From Bacillota bacterium (GTDB lineage: Bacteria > Bacillota > Clostridia > DSM-8532): a stretch of DNA of 64,000 nucleotides. This document shows positions 33,917 to 42,346 of this stretch, piece after piece. The DNA is taken from positions 122,017 to 186,016 of the forward strand of contig JAEZJF010000012.1 in the NCBI GenBank assembly GCA_023415825.1, read 5' to 3'. The notes beneath the pieces are model-generated. The model did not search any database. It was given only the letters and a program-made list of their open reading frames with translations, and was not told where the DNA came from. The stretch's first letter is position 1; each line of letters begins with the position of its first letter. The translations under genes and the position numbers were made by a program.

Positions 33917-35158
33917 ATGCTGGAGTATAAAGAAATTGAGAGAGTCGATCCGGAGGTTGCAAATGCTATTTATAAGGAAATCAGCCGCCAGACCGATAAG
34001 ATTGAGCTGATTGCATCCGAGAACTTTGTCAGCAAGGCGGTTCTTGAAGCAGCGGGAACCCCTTTAACCAATAAATATGCCGAGGGTTATCCAGGTAGAA
34101 GGTATTATGGTGGCTGTGAACATGTGGATGAGGTTGAAGCACTTGCTATTAATAGGGCAAAAGAGCTTTTTGGTGCCGAGCATGTGAATGTCCAGCCCCA
34201 TTCGGGAGCCCAAGCCAATATGGCAGTTTTTTATGCCGCGCTGCAGCCGGGAGATGTCTTTATGGGCATGAATCTTGCCCATGGGGGACACTTGAGCCAT
34301 GGTATGGCCCTTAACATGTCGGGTAAGTATTTTAAGCCTGTTCCATATTGCGTCAGTGAAAAAGACGCGAGGATTGACTATGACGCCTTACGGAAAACGG
34401 CATTGGAAGTAAAGCCCAAAATGATTGTTGCGGGAGCCAGTGCTTACTCCCGAATCATAGATTTTAAGGCCTTCAAGGAAGTTTGTGACGAGGTGGGCGC
34501 TTACCTTATGGTTGATATGGCCCATATCGCAGGACTTGTGGCAGCGGGCGTCCATCCGAGCCCGGTACCCTATGCAGATTTTGTTACCACCACCACTCAT
34601 AAAACCTTGAGAGGTCCAAGAGGCGGTATGATCCTTTGCAAGGAAAAATATGCCAAGGACATTGATCGTTCCGTATTTCCTGGTATCCAGGGCGGTCCTC
34701 TTATGCATGTGATAGCTGCTAAGGCTGTATGTTTTAAAGAAGCACTCTCTCCTGAATTCAAGAGCTATCAGCAGCAGGTTGCCAGGAACGCCAAGGCGCT
34801 GTCCGATGCCCTCGCATCCAAAGGCTTTGATATTGTATCAGGTGGAACAGATAACCATCTCATGCTCATAGATCTTACCAATAAGGGCGTTACGGGCAAA
34901 GAGGCTCAGCTGATGCTGGATGAAGTTATGATCACATCCAACAAGAACGGTATTCCTTTTGATCAGTTAAGCCCCGCTGTGACTAGCGGTATACGTATAG
35001 GTACACCGGCTGTTACCAGTCGCGGTATGAAAGAAGATGAAATGAAAGAGATCGCCGCCCTCATAGATATGACCTTAAGTGGAGGGTTTGAAAGCAAGAA
35101 AGAGGAAATAATAGCAAGAGTAGGTCAACTAATGGCTCGCTTCCCGTTGTATTCTTAA
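33917..35158 (+). CDS. glyA: Serine hydroxymethyltransferase
   Basis: GlyA interconverts serine and glycine with tetrahydrofolate and is the main source of one-carbon units. The product has KIELIASENFVSKAVLEA, NKYAEGYPGRRYYGG, HSGAQANMAVF and the PLP-lysine motif TTTTHKTLRGPRGGMI. Length about 413, normal for the family. AGGAGG at 33901-33906 could serve TTG 33911 or ATG 33917; I chose the ATG. It is preceded by repeat copy C in its leader and followed by a divergent inverted copy D. Confidence 0.97.
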   Translation: MLEYKEIERVDPEVANAIYKEISRQTDKIELIASENFVSKAVLEAAGTPLTNKYAEGYPGRRYYGGCEHVDEVEALAINRAKELFGAEHVNVQPHSGAQANMAVFYAALQPGDVFMGMNLAHGGHLSHGMALNMSGKYFKPVPYCVSEKDARIDYDALRKTALEVKPKMIVAGASAYSRIIDFKAFKEVCDEVGAYLMVDMAHIAGLVAAGVHPSPVPYADFVTTTTHKTLRGPRGGMILCKEKYAKDIDRSVFPGIQGGPLMHVIAAKAVCFKEALSPEFKSYQQQVARNAKALSDALASKGFDIVSGGTDNHLMLIDLTNKGVTGKEAQLMLDEVMITSNKNGIPFDQLSPAVTSGIRIGTPAVTSRGMKEDEMKEIAALIDMTLSGGFESKKEEIIARVGQLMARFPLYS

Positions 35159-35173
35159 GCTCTTGCTCCGCAA

Positions 35174-35246
35174 AAGCTTATTATTACGAAGTAACAAGGT
35201 TCCCGGGACCCGCTCGCAATTTTAATTGCGCAAGGGGGTGGGGTTC
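35174..35246 (-). repeat. Stem-loop repeat, divergent copy D (after glyA)
   Basis: Plus-strand features in order are TTATTACGAAGTAACAA (hairpin with GAA loop), GGTTCCCGGGACCC, CGCAATT-TT-AATTGCG (35215-35230) and GGGGGTGGGG. The layout matches copies A-C read in the opposite direction, but both arms of the inner hairpin differ together (GAAATC/GATTTC becomes GCAATT/AATTGC). It fills the space between the glyA stop codon and the next promoter. Confidence 0.6.
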
Positions 35247-35249
35247 TTA

Positions 35250-35278
35250 TTGACAAAGCGGGATCCAGTGAGTATAAT
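35250..35278 (+). promoter_or_regulatory. Promoter of the DUF177-rpmF unit
   Basis: TTGACA at 35250-35255, a 17-bp spacer and TATAAT at 35273-35278 are both consensus, so this should be a strong promoter, fitting for a ribosomal protein gene. Confidence 0.85.
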
Positions 35279-35330
35279 ATTGCTTGTTGACCTTCCGGGA
35301 GCCTAGGCTTTCTAAGGAGGGGTAATTGAT

Positions 35331-35849
35331 TTGAAGCTTGACATTACTTCAATTTTAAAGAATAACGGTGGCAGTATAGTCATCAATAAAAAGGAATCCC
35401 TCGAGGATCTGAAAACAGATCTTGGTATGGTCTCCTTCACAAGCCCCGTTGAATTTTCAGGTACTGTCACCAACAACAATGGAACACTGGTTTTAAAGGG
35501 TGTTGCCAGGGTAAACTACAACACGGTGTGTGACAGATGCGGTAATAAAATTGAAAAAGAGCTTATTGTTACCATTGATGAGGATATCATAGAGCAATCC
35601 CAGACTGAAGATGAGGGTAACGGATCATTTGATGACGACCGATTCACCTTCAGCGGCAATATGCTCGAGCTTGACAGAATTTTAGCTGATTGCTTGATAA
35701 CAAGCCTTCCTATGTCTCATATCTGTCAAGAGGATTGTTCGGGACTATGTCCTTTGTGTGGCGCTAAGATGAAGGGAGAGCACTGTGACTGTGAACAAAC
35801 AGGGCCGGTGGACTCACGATTTGAAGCATTAAAAGGTTTTTTTGATTAA
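35331..35849 (+). CDS. DUF177 / YceD family protein
   Basis: The 172-residue product has the DUF177 features: VARVNYNTVCDRCGNKIEKE with a CxxC pair and a C-terminal CxxC pair and tail (CSGLCPLCGAKMKGEHCDC) followed by DSRFEALKGFF. YceD-family proteins are almost always encoded next to rpmF and are linked to 23S rRNA accumulation. The start is TTG 35331 behind AAGGAGGGG. It ends 58 bases before rpmF. The cysteines suggest zinc binding, which is inference. Confidence 0.92.
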   Translation: MKLDITSILKNNGGSIVINKKESLEDLKTDLGMVSFTSPVEFSGTVTNNNGTLVLKGVARVNYNTVCDRCGNKIEKELIVTIDEDIIEQSQTEDEGNGSFDDDRFTFSGNMLELDRILADCLITSLPMSHICQEDCSGLCPLCGAKMKGEHCDCEQTGPVDSRFEALKGFFD

Positions 35850-35907
35850 ACAGCGAAAAAGCAGCAGGAATGCTGGTAAATGCAAACACTGAACGGAGGT
35901 GTTACAA

Positions 35908-36093
35908 ATGGCGGTACCAAAAAGTAAAGTGTCGAAGCAGAGGAAGCATAAGAGAAGAACTCATTACAAGCTTTCCGCGCCGAATCTGGTTGCATGCAAG
36001 AAGTGTCATGCACTCAAGCTTCCGCACGTAGTTTGTAAGGAATGCGGATTCTACGACGGCAAAGAAGTCGTAAAGGTAGATGATAACAAGTAA
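35908..36093 (+). CDS. rpmF: 50S ribosomal protein L32
   Basis: The 61-residue product begins AVPKSKVSKQRKHKRRTHYK after the initiator Met and has the zinc-ribbon cysteines CKKCHALKLPHVVCKECG. The ATG at 35908 follows GGAGGTG; an in-frame start three codons earlier is inside the ribosome-binding site. It is co-transcribed with the DUF177 gene and is followed by a terminator. Confidence 0.97.
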   Translation: MAVPKSKVSKQRKHKRRTHYKLSAPNLVACKKCHALKLPHVVCKECGFYDGKEVVKVDDNK

Positions 36094-36129
36094 ACATTCT
36101 CCGGAGCATTCCATATGGACCACAAAAGT

Positions 36130-36163
36130 AGTAGCAGCTTGATTTAAGCTGCTATTGTTTTTT
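36130..36163 (+). terminator. Terminator after rpmF
   Basis: GTAGCAGCTT and AAGCTGCTAT form a stem with a GATTT loop, followed by TGTTTTTTG. It lies about 37 bases after the rpmF stop codon. Confidence 0.88.
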
Positions 36164-36207
36164 GTCTTATTGTTATATACGGCATACTTGAGGATAGAGG
36201 AGTAAGC

Positions 36208-37545
36208 ATGCACAAGATCGAGATATCAGGCATACAGAGCGGGAGCATAGCCGAAGAATTGCAGATAGAAGCGGGCGATTACCTGGTCTCCATTAATGGC
36301 AATGCCGTAAAGGATGTATTTGACTATCGCTTTTATTGTGCTGATTCAGAGCTTACCCTTGAAATTGAAAAAAAAGACGGCGAGCGCTGGCAGTTCGAGA
36401 TCGAAAAGGACGAGATGGAGGACCTGGGGCTTGAATTTACCCATTCACTTTTAGATGAGGAAAAGAGCTGCCGAAATAAATGCGTTTTCTGCTTTATTGA
36501 TCAGCTCCCCAAGGGAATGCGGGATACCTTGTATTTTAAAGATGATGATGCCAGGCTGTCCTTTCTTTTTGGTAACTATATTACCATGACTAATCTTGAT
36601 CATGAGGAAATCGACCGCATTATTCGTTATCGTATGTCTCCGGTTAATATCTCTGTTCACACAACCAATCCGGAGCTACGAAAAAAGATGCTTAACAACC
36701 GCTTTGCAGGCGATGTTTTAGAGAAGATTCAAAGGTTTACAACGAATGAGATTACCGTCAATAGTCAGATAGTGCTGTGTCCGGATCTGAATGATGGGGT
36801 AGAGCTGGATAGAACCATTGAAGATTTAACAGCTCTTTATCCTGAGCTTCATAGCATTTCAGTAGTTCCCGTAGGTTTGACAAGGTTCAGGGAAGGACTT
36901 GCTCAACTGAAGCCTTTCGATAAGAAAAGAGCTCAACTTACTGTTGATCAGGTGGAGGTCTGGCAGAAAAAGCTTTTGGCAAAATACGGCAGCCGCATTG
37001 TCTACCTGGCTGATGAGCTTTATATCATGGCCGGCAGAGCCCTCCCGGCCTATGAAAGATACGAGGACTTCCCGCAAATTGAGAATGGGGTGGGTATGGT
37101 AACCTCTCTGTCCTATGAGGTGAATGAGGCTTTGGAGGATTACCTTCAATCATCGATGAAGGGGCCTGACGAATCCCGTTCTTCAGGAGAAAAGTCGGTG
37201 AGTATAGCAACCGGGGTATCGGTTTTTCCTCATATCAAGGAAATAGCAAATCATTTGGAGAAGGCTATAAGCGGGCTCAGGATTCATGTCTACCCCGTGG
37301 AAAATACCTTTTTCGGAGGAGCTGTGACTGTTACCGGATTGTTGACGGGATGTGACCTTTTAAGGGAACTTCAGGGGAAAGACTTAGGTGAAACACTCCT
37401 GCTCAGTAAAAATATGTTCAGAGCCGGCACGGCTACCATGCTGGATGATGTGACAGCAGATCAATTGGAAGAAAAGCTCGGTGTTAAAATCCAAATTGTT
37501 GACAATAGCGGACAGGCCTTAATAGATGCTCTTGTCCAAAGTTAA
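36208..37545 (+). CDS. DUF512 family radical-SAM-like protein with N-terminal PDZ-like domain
   Basis: The 445-residue protein starts with a short PDZ-like region (IQSGSIAEELQIEAGDYLVS) and then shows CRNKCVFCFIDQLPKGMRDT, a CxxxCxxC cluster motif typical of radical-SAM proteins, and LSFLFGNYITMTNL. The C-terminal DUF512 part has GRALPAYERYEDFPQIENGV and ENTFFGGAVTVTGLLTG. The family is widespread in Clostridia and its reaction is unknown to me. GAGGAG precedes the ATG. In many clostridia it sits near der/engA, which is absent here. Confidence 0.9.
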   Translation: MHKIEISGIQSGSIAEELQIEAGDYLVSINGNAVKDVFDYRFYCADSELTLEIEKKDGERWQFEIEKDEMEDLGLEFTHSLLDEEKSCRNKCVFCFIDQLPKGMRDTLYFKDDDARLSFLFGNYITMTNLDHEEIDRIIRYRMSPVNISVHTTNPELRKKMLNNRFAGDVLEKIQRFTTNEITVNSQIVLCPDLNDGVELDRTIEDLTALYPELHSISVVPVGLTRFREGLAQLKPFDKKRAQLTVDQVEVWQKKLLAKYGSRIVYLADELYIMAGRALPAYERYEDFPQIENGVGMVTSLSYEVNEALEDYLQSSMKGPDESRSSGEKSVSIATGVSVFPHIKEIANHLEKAISGLRIHVYPVENTFFGGAVTVTGLLTGCDLLRELQGKDLGETLLLSKNMFRAGTATMLDDVTADQLEEKLGVKIQIVDNSGQALIDALVQS

Positions 37546-37637
37546 TAGAATTTCGGATTTTTTACAGAAATGATTAACATCTTGTGGCCGGTGTGAATAT
37601 ATTGGTAGTGACAGGAGCTGGCACGGAGGTTATGCAC

Positions 37638-37709
37638 ATGAAGATAGTCGTGCTTAAGATGCCCGGATTCCTGGGAGGAATACTCAGGCGTTTATTTAGA
37701 ATCCACTAG
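37638..37709 (+). CDS. spoVM: SpoVM-like spore morphogenesis peptide (23 residues)
   Basis: The frame encodes MKIVVLKMPGFLGGILRRLF followed by RIH. This matches SpoVM of Bacillus in size and pattern: a basic amphipathic helix with the central (K)xPxFLGGIxR motif. SpoVM recognises the curved forespore membrane and recruits SpoIVA to start coat assembly. GGAGG lies eight bases before this ATG; another ATG two codons earlier is too close to it. It sits next to rpmB, as spoVM does in Bacillus, although rpmB is convergent here. Too short for most gene finders. Confidence 0.88.
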   Translation: MKIVVLKMPGFLGGILRRLFRIH

Positions 37710-37732
37710 CGTGGGCATGCGAAAAGAAGTAA

Positions 37733-37768
37733 ATAAAAAATGTGGCACCTAGATGCCACATTTTTTAT
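37733..37768. terminator. Bidirectional terminator between spoVM and rpmB
   Basis: AATGTGGCA and TGCCACATT form a 9-bp stem around CCTAGA, flanked by an A-run on the left and a T-run on the right. It can end transcription from both spoVM and the convergent rpmB. Confidence 0.9.
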
Positions 37769-37778
37769 GTTAATGCAA

Positions 37779-37967
37779 TTATACAGACTTAGCCATTTTA
37801 CTGGAACGCAGGCACTTAGCACAAATGTTCATGCTCTTTGTAACACCGTCAACTTCAACTTTGACCTTCTTGACATTTGGCTTCCACACTCTATTTGACC
37901 TTCTGTGAGAGTGACTGACTCTTATGCCGAAATGCTGCCCTTTATCACATACCTCGCACTTTGCCAT
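37779..37967 (-). CDS. rpmB: 50S ribosomal protein L28
   Basis: The 62-residue product begins MAKCEVCDKGQHFGIRVSHS and contains RRSNRVWKPNVKKV and CAKCLRSSKM, with the four zinc-site cysteines of the C+ form of L28. GGAGGTG lies before the ATG. It is a single-gene transcription unit ending at the shared terminator. Confidence 0.97.
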   Translation of the reverse strand: MAKCEVCDKGQHFGIRVSHSHRRSNRVWKPNVKKVKVEVDGVTKSMNICAKCLRSSKMAKSV

Positions 37968-38130
37968 TTGCTAACACCTCCCCGCACTCCGCATACCGTA
38001 CGATGAATTATATCGTTAAAATTAGTTTTTAACAGCAAGAAATATTTTACCACAAGATACATGTGTGTGGCAACCATTTTTGCAAATTAATCAACCTTGA
38101 TCAACGATAAATATCCGCTTTTCCCCATTC

Positions 38131-38829
38131 TTAAATCTCGCACCGCTTGTGCGAAGCCTGCGAAAGAAGAATGATCACAGCAGCAAGGATGGTTATTAGC
38201 GTGGCAGCACCTGTTGCAAGGAGACAGATCTTTATGTCCAGAACAAAATGGTATCTTAAGGTGGTCCATCCGTTAACAAGACCGAAAATAATGAATAGAA
38301 CTGCTGAAATTAAAGCCATAGTACGTTTTGGAACATATTTTATTATCAGGGTACCGGCTATGAGCCCCAAACAATCTGCACCTATCAAGCCTAAGGTGGA
38401 TCCAAGAAAAACACTTAGAGGATTATCGGGATACAGCGCTGCAAATGAAAAAGTAGAAAGCTGTGTCTTATCACCGAATTCGGCAAAGAAAAAAGCCAAT
38501 GCGATAGTCAGGACAGCTTTGTTCTTTCGGCCATTTTTTTTCTCTTCATCAGGCTCATCTTCTTTAAGAGACAATAGGCCAAAAAATATGAATAGCAGTG
38601 AGGCGCCTGCTCTCACGCAGTCCTGGATGATTTTAATACCTCCTATGACTGTTCCTAAAAGAACAGCTAACAAATTAAGAAAAAGAATTGCAAAGCCTAT
38701 TCCCAAAAAAACTTGAACAGGTCGATATTTGGAGGTTAGGGCCATGACAAGTAGCTGAGTTTTATCGCCCATCTCCATAATAAGTACCATGAAAAGAGTT
38801 GTCAGAAGAATCCCAATATTAAAATCCAT
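38131..38829 (-). CDS. TMEM165/GDT1 (UPF0016) family cation transporter
   Basis: The 232-residue membrane protein has six to seven spans in two homologous halves, each with the family signature: EMGDKTQLLVMAL in the first and EFGDKTQLSTFSF in the second. Between them lies a charged loop (KEDEPDEEKKNGRKNK). Bacterial members such as MneA of Vibrio export Mn2+; others move Ca2+. I looked for a Mn-sensing yybP-ykoY riboswitch in the 122 bases upstream and saw none. TAGGTG serves as ribosome-binding site. Confidence 0.88.
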   Translation of the reverse strand: MDFNIGILLTTLFMVLIMEMGDKTQLLVMALTSKYRPVQVFLGIGFAILFLNLLAVLLGTVIGGIKIIQDCVRAGASLLFIFFGLLSLKEDEPDEEKKNGRKNKAVLTIALAFFFAEFGDKTQLSTFSFAALYPDNPLSVFLGSTLGLIGADCLGLIAGTLIIKYVPKRTMALISAVLFIIFGLVNGWTTLRYHFVLDIKICLLATGAATLITILAAVIILLSQASHKRCEI

Positions 38830-38951
38830 ATCTGCACCTACTTATATGCGGCTGGATTGGAGCAATTGCATTTAAGCTTTGATATTAATTGATGCAGAAG
38901 TGGGGACAATTATGACAAGCAATTAAGAGGGACTTAAAATACGTTGGATAA

Positions 38952-39299
38952 TCAAAGCAGAACCATGGTAATGCCATTGTTATAGCGTCCCAAATCCCTG
39001 TCGCTTCGCAAAGCATTGCAACTATCCAGCATCTTGATGGTATCGGACGAGAAAATTTCAAAATTTTCACCGGGAACATAGAGTTTAATGACACCGCGTT
39101 TTTTCATACGGTCAAGCTCTTTTCTGACCTCAACCCTCAAAACACCTCCGACACCGGAGGAGCCATAACCGTGAATGAGTTTGACAACCTTTGTACGTTG
39201 AGCTTTAGCCCGAACAATTTCAGAAGAAAGCCTGCGAAGCGCTATATCCGCAGTAGGCCTTCCTTCTTCCAGATTTATTGTTATATAATCCTGAGCCAT
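38952..39299 (-). CDS. Smr domain protein
   Basis: The 115-residue protein is essentially one Smr (small MutS-related) domain: VVKLIHGYGSSGVGGVLRVEV holds the conserved HGxG motif, and TADIALRRLSSEI precedes it as the family DLHG-region equivalent. Smr domains cleave or bind nucleic acids, for instance in MutS2, where they act on collided ribosomes. Here the domain stands alone, without the MutS ATPase. Function unassigned. It is divergent from tgl; 39300-39480 holds the promoters of both. Confidence 0.8.
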   Translation of the reverse strand: MAQDYITINLEEGRPTADIALRRLSSEIVRAKAQRTKVVKLIHGYGSSGVGGVLRVEVRKELDRMKKRGVIKLYVPGENFEIFSSDTIKMLDSCNALRSDRDLGRYNNGITMVLL

Positions 39300-39480
39300 T
39301 TGTATTCACCAAACCTTATGAATCATTTTATAAGAGCCTTCTGTTTTGTTATCTAATATACCATCTTTTATGATGAAACACACCGTTGGAGTTAAAAACG
39401 GATCATTAATATTTTATATTAGCCCAAGCCTCTTAAGCCTCATATGATGAAATAGGACATAAGTAAAGAGGAAGAGGAAG

Positions 39481-40242
39481 ATGATACGAATTAATGGCGA
39501 AACGATGCAGGAAGAATCCCTGATGAGTCGGTATAGCGATGATAGTATTAAAAGAGTCATTCTTCGTAAAATGTTTACTAGCGAAAAGATATTGAATTAT
39601 TCATCAATAAAAGCTTTAGAATTTGAACTCAATTTAAGAGCAGCCATTGTCCATGCTTCAGAAAAGCTAAACAACAGTGATTTTGCATTTGCGGTTTTTA
39701 AAAAATCCAGATGTAATCCGGAATTTTGGGAGAGGACGCAAGAAGGGGGATTTAAGTTAAAACCCAATGCCAGACCTTTTCAGGCAATTCAGGATATTTA
39801 CAGAAATAGCCACTTGTATGCTACTGAATGTGCAACGGCGATTGTTATTGTATTCTATCTGGCGCTGACCGAAGTGCTGCCCGAAGAGCTATTTAACCGC
39901 CTGTTTGCCGACATCTATCTCATGGATTGGAAGTACTTGGATAAAGATCTAGGCGTTCGCTCCTTTAAAAATGTGGATTCTCTGCCGGGAGATTGTCTGT
40001 ACTTTCAGAATCCCGAATTTAATCCTGATACTCCTGAGTGGCAGGGAGAAAATGTGATTCAGCTGATTAACGGAAAATATTATGGACATGGCATTGGCAT
40101 CAGAACAGCAGAAGGTATAATCCGAGCTTTGAACCAGCAACGCATACCGGGCGCAACCCAATCAGCATTTTTGACGGATACGGTAATAAGACCGAATTAC
40201 AAATACTTATATGAGCAATATACGGCGGCAAGTAGGACATAG
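39481..40242 (+). CDS. tgl: Spore coat protein-glutamine gamma-glutamyltransferase (transglutaminase) Tgl
   Basis: The 253-residue protein matches Bacillus Tgl along its length. It has the catalytic Cys near residue 117 in YATECATAIVIVFYLAL, the GDCLYFQNPEFNPDTPEWQG stretch with the acidic residue, and GKYYGHGIGI with the histidine. Tgl cross-links coat proteins such as GerQ through epsilon-(gamma-glutamyl)lysine bonds during sporulation. A CATATGATG element about 40 bases upstream is loosely like a SigK/SigE -10, which would fit mother-cell timing, but this is weak. Ribosome-binding site GAGGAAGAGG. Confidence 0.9.
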   Translation: MIRINGETMQEESLMSRYSDDSIKRVILRKMFTSEKILNYSSIKALEFELNLRAAIVHASEKLNNSDFAFAVFKKSRCNPEFWERTQEGGFKLKPNARPFQAIQDIYRNSHLYATECATAIVIVFYLALTEVLPEELFNRLFADIYLMDWKYLDKDLGVRSFKNVDSLPGDCLYFQNPEFNPDTPEWQGENVIQLINGKYYGHGIGIRTAEGIIRALNQQRIPGATQSAFLTDTVIRPNYKYLYEQYTAASRT

Positions 40243-40301
40243 ATACAAAAATGATACAAAAGCAATACAAGAGCGCGTTAAAGAATGATAAAAAATAATG
40301 G

Positions 40302-40331
40302 TTGACATTGGCTATTCCATGCTGGTATAAT
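40302..40331 (+). promoter_or_regulatory. Promoter of the branched-chain amino acid operon
   Basis: TTGACA at 40302-40307, an 18-bp spacer and TATAAT at 40326-40331 form a consensus promoter ahead of the T-box leader. Confidence 0.85.
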
Positions 40332-40359
40332 CTTTTCTAATAACTTGATAGCCCCTTAG

Positions 40360-40635
40360 ATAAATGCAATGAAGGAGCAAGGTATTCCTCGAAAAATCTT
40401 TACAGAGAGCCGATGGTAGGTGGAAATCGGCAGGGTTTTGGAATATTATCTCTCCCGAGCAGCTCTTCTGAAAGTTAGTAAGAAAAGACGGATAGCCCCG
40501 TTACAGGTGATGGTTTGTTGGAACCTCATGAGGTCTTTATCGTGAGATAAAGATAGGAAATAGGGTGGTAACGCGTGGAGTATATCCCTCGCCCCTGTTG
40601 TTAGTGTATAACGACGGGGCGAGGGGTTTTTTATA
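40360..40635 (+). ncRNA. T-box leader controlling the ilv-leu operon
   Basis: Stem I is closed by GAAGGAGC near 40370 and GCTCTTC near 40465. It contains AGAGAGCCGATGGTAGGTGG and the GGTGGAAATCGG apical region. The T-box sequence AAATAGGGTGGTAACGCG is at 40558-40575. The terminator, CCCTCGCCCC pairing with GGGGCGAGGG and followed by a T-run, spans about 40586-40633. The specifier loop around TTATCTCTCCCGA offers ATC (Ile) or CTC (Leu); I cannot decide between them. Uncharged tRNA binding should let transcription proceed into ilvB. Confidence 0.93.
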
Positions 40636-40677
40636 ATCTGATATCTATAATCATTTGCATGGGAAAGGATGGTAGAC

Positions 40678-42285
40678 GTGAGAGCTTCAGATGCAATCGT
40701 AAAGTGCTTAATAGAAGAACATGTCGATACGGTATTCGGCTATCCGGGAGGATTTATCATTAAGTTGTATGAATCTCTCAGAAAGTCTAAAATTCATCAC
40801 GTCTTAGTGCGCCAGGAACAGGCTGCCGCCCACAGTGCCAGTGGATATGCGCGGGTTTCAGGCAAGGTAGGGGTTTGTATCGGAACCTCGGGCCCCGGTG
40901 CTACTAATCTCATAACAGGCATTGCAACAGCCTATATGGACTCTATCCCAATGGTAATTATCACGGGACAGGTACGTTCCTCCATGATGGGTAGAGATGT
41001 CTTTCAAGAAGCCGATATTACAGGAGCCACCGAGTCCTTCACTAAGCATAGCTATTTAGTAAAGGATGCTGCTGAGCTTCCGCGAATCATAAAAGAAGCC
41101 TTCTATATAGCATCGACGGGAAGACCCGGGCCAGTTCTGATTGATATTCCGGATGATATTCAAGAAGCAAAAATCGAGTATGCCTATCCTCAAAATATTG
41201 ACATCCGAGGCTATAAGCCCACGTTCAAGGGCCATATGGGACAGATAAAGCGTGCTGTAAAGGCTATCAATGAGAGCGTCAGACCCCTCATTATAGCAGG
41301 TGGTGGTGTAATCCTTTCTCACGCAAAACCCGAGCTTTTTGATTTTGTTGAAAAGACCGGCATTCCGGTGGTTCATACCCTCATGGGTAAGGGAGCCCTG
41401 GCCAGCCGTAACCCTCACTATTTTGGAATGATCGGTTCCCACGGCTTTGCTGAGGCCAATCGTGCTCTGGCAAGAGCTGATCTTATCCTCTTTATAGGAG
41501 CAAGAATTGCAGACCGGGCATGGGGGGGCGCTGCTGACAAGATCCTTCAGAATGTACGCATTATTCATATCGATGTAGACCCTGCAGAGATCGGGAAAAA
41601 CGTAGGCACTCAAATTCCACTGGTCGGGGATGCCAAACAAATCCTCGCAGAAATGACTGGTAAGGTCGAGCACCTCAATACAGTCCACTGGCTCACTGAA
41701 TTGGAAAGCTACAAAAAGAGCCGCGATCGGAAGGATACAGGAGCCGTTGACCCTAAATACGCCATTAAAGTTCTTTCGGATAAATTGGATGATGAGGCTA
41801 TACTGGTTGCCGATGTGGGACAGAACCAGATATGGGCTGCTAGGAATTTTGAGGATAGGATGAACCGGAGCTTTCTAACCTCAGGTGGATTGGGAACCAT
41901 GGGCTATGGGCTTCCAGCGGCTGTAGGCGCAAAAATGGCAGCACCCAAACGTCAGGTTGCAGTCATTTTGGGAGACGGAGGCTTCCAGATGAGCCTCTAT
42001 GAGCTCGGGACAATTTCTGCAAATAATCTTAATATTGTTATTCTTTTATTTAACAATTCAAGACTTGGGATGGTAAGGGAGCTTCAGGATCGTGCTTTTG
42101 GCAAGACAAGTGCTGTGGAGTTGGACAGAAATCCTGATTTTATAAAGCTTTGTGAGGCTTACGGTATCCAGGGTGTAAGAGTTTCAGATAATGCCGGCCT
42201 GGAAGAGGCTTTTGATAATGCTCTCCATCATAAGGGGCCATTTCTGGTTGAGTGTGTGGTGGATCCTAATGAAAGTACCCTGTAA
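40678..42285 (+). CDS. ilvB: Acetolactate synthase large subunit (first copy)
   Basis: This ThDP enzyme makes acetolactate or acetohydroxybutyrate, the first common step of valine, leucine and isoleucine synthesis. The product has the catalytic Glu in RQEQAAAHSASGYAR, TSGPGATNLITGIATAYMDS, the FAD region IGARIADRAWGG and the ThDP motif GDGGFQMSLYEL...NN. I prefer GTG 40678 (then RASDAIVKCLIEE) behind AGGATGG, which aligns with the start of the second copy; ATG 40669 is the alternative. About 535 residues. Relative to the copy at 51615 it is more divergent in several loops (WGGAADK, no SDRV), so a distinct preference is possible. Confidence 0.93.
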   Translation: MRASDAIVKCLIEEHVDTVFGYPGGFIIKLYESLRKSKIHHVLVRQEQAAAHSASGYARVSGKVGVCIGTSGPGATNLITGIATAYMDSIPMVIITGQVRSSMMGRDVFQEADITGATESFTKHSYLVKDAAELPRIIKEAFYIASTGRPGPVLIDIPDDIQEAKIEYAYPQNIDIRGYKPTFKGHMGQIKRAVKAINESVRPLIIAGGGVILSHAKPELFDFVEKTGIPVVHTLMGKGALASRNPHYFGMIGSHGFAEANRALARADLILFIGARIADRAWGGAADKILQNVRIIHIDVDPAEIGKNVGTQIPLVGDAKQILAEMTGKVEHLNTVHWLTELESYKKSRDRKDTGAVDPKYAIKVLSDKLDDEAILVADVGQNQIWAARNFEDRMNRSFLTSGGLGTMGYGLPAAVGAKMAAPKRQVAVILGDGGFQMSLYELGTISANNLNIVILLFNNSRLGMVRELQDRAFGKTSAVELDRNPDFIKLCEAYGIQGVRVSDNAGLEEAFDNALHHKGPFLVECVVDPNESTL

Positions 42286-42346
42286 TGAATGAAATAAGCA
42301 TTAACTATGAATATGTTTAACTATTAATGATAAGGAAGTGAAGTGC

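Noticed and set aside
38830..38951. Possible yybP-ykoY manganese riboswitch before the GDT1-family gene
   Set aside because: The 122-base gap is short and I could not find the conserved purine-rich loops of that riboswitch on the minus strand.
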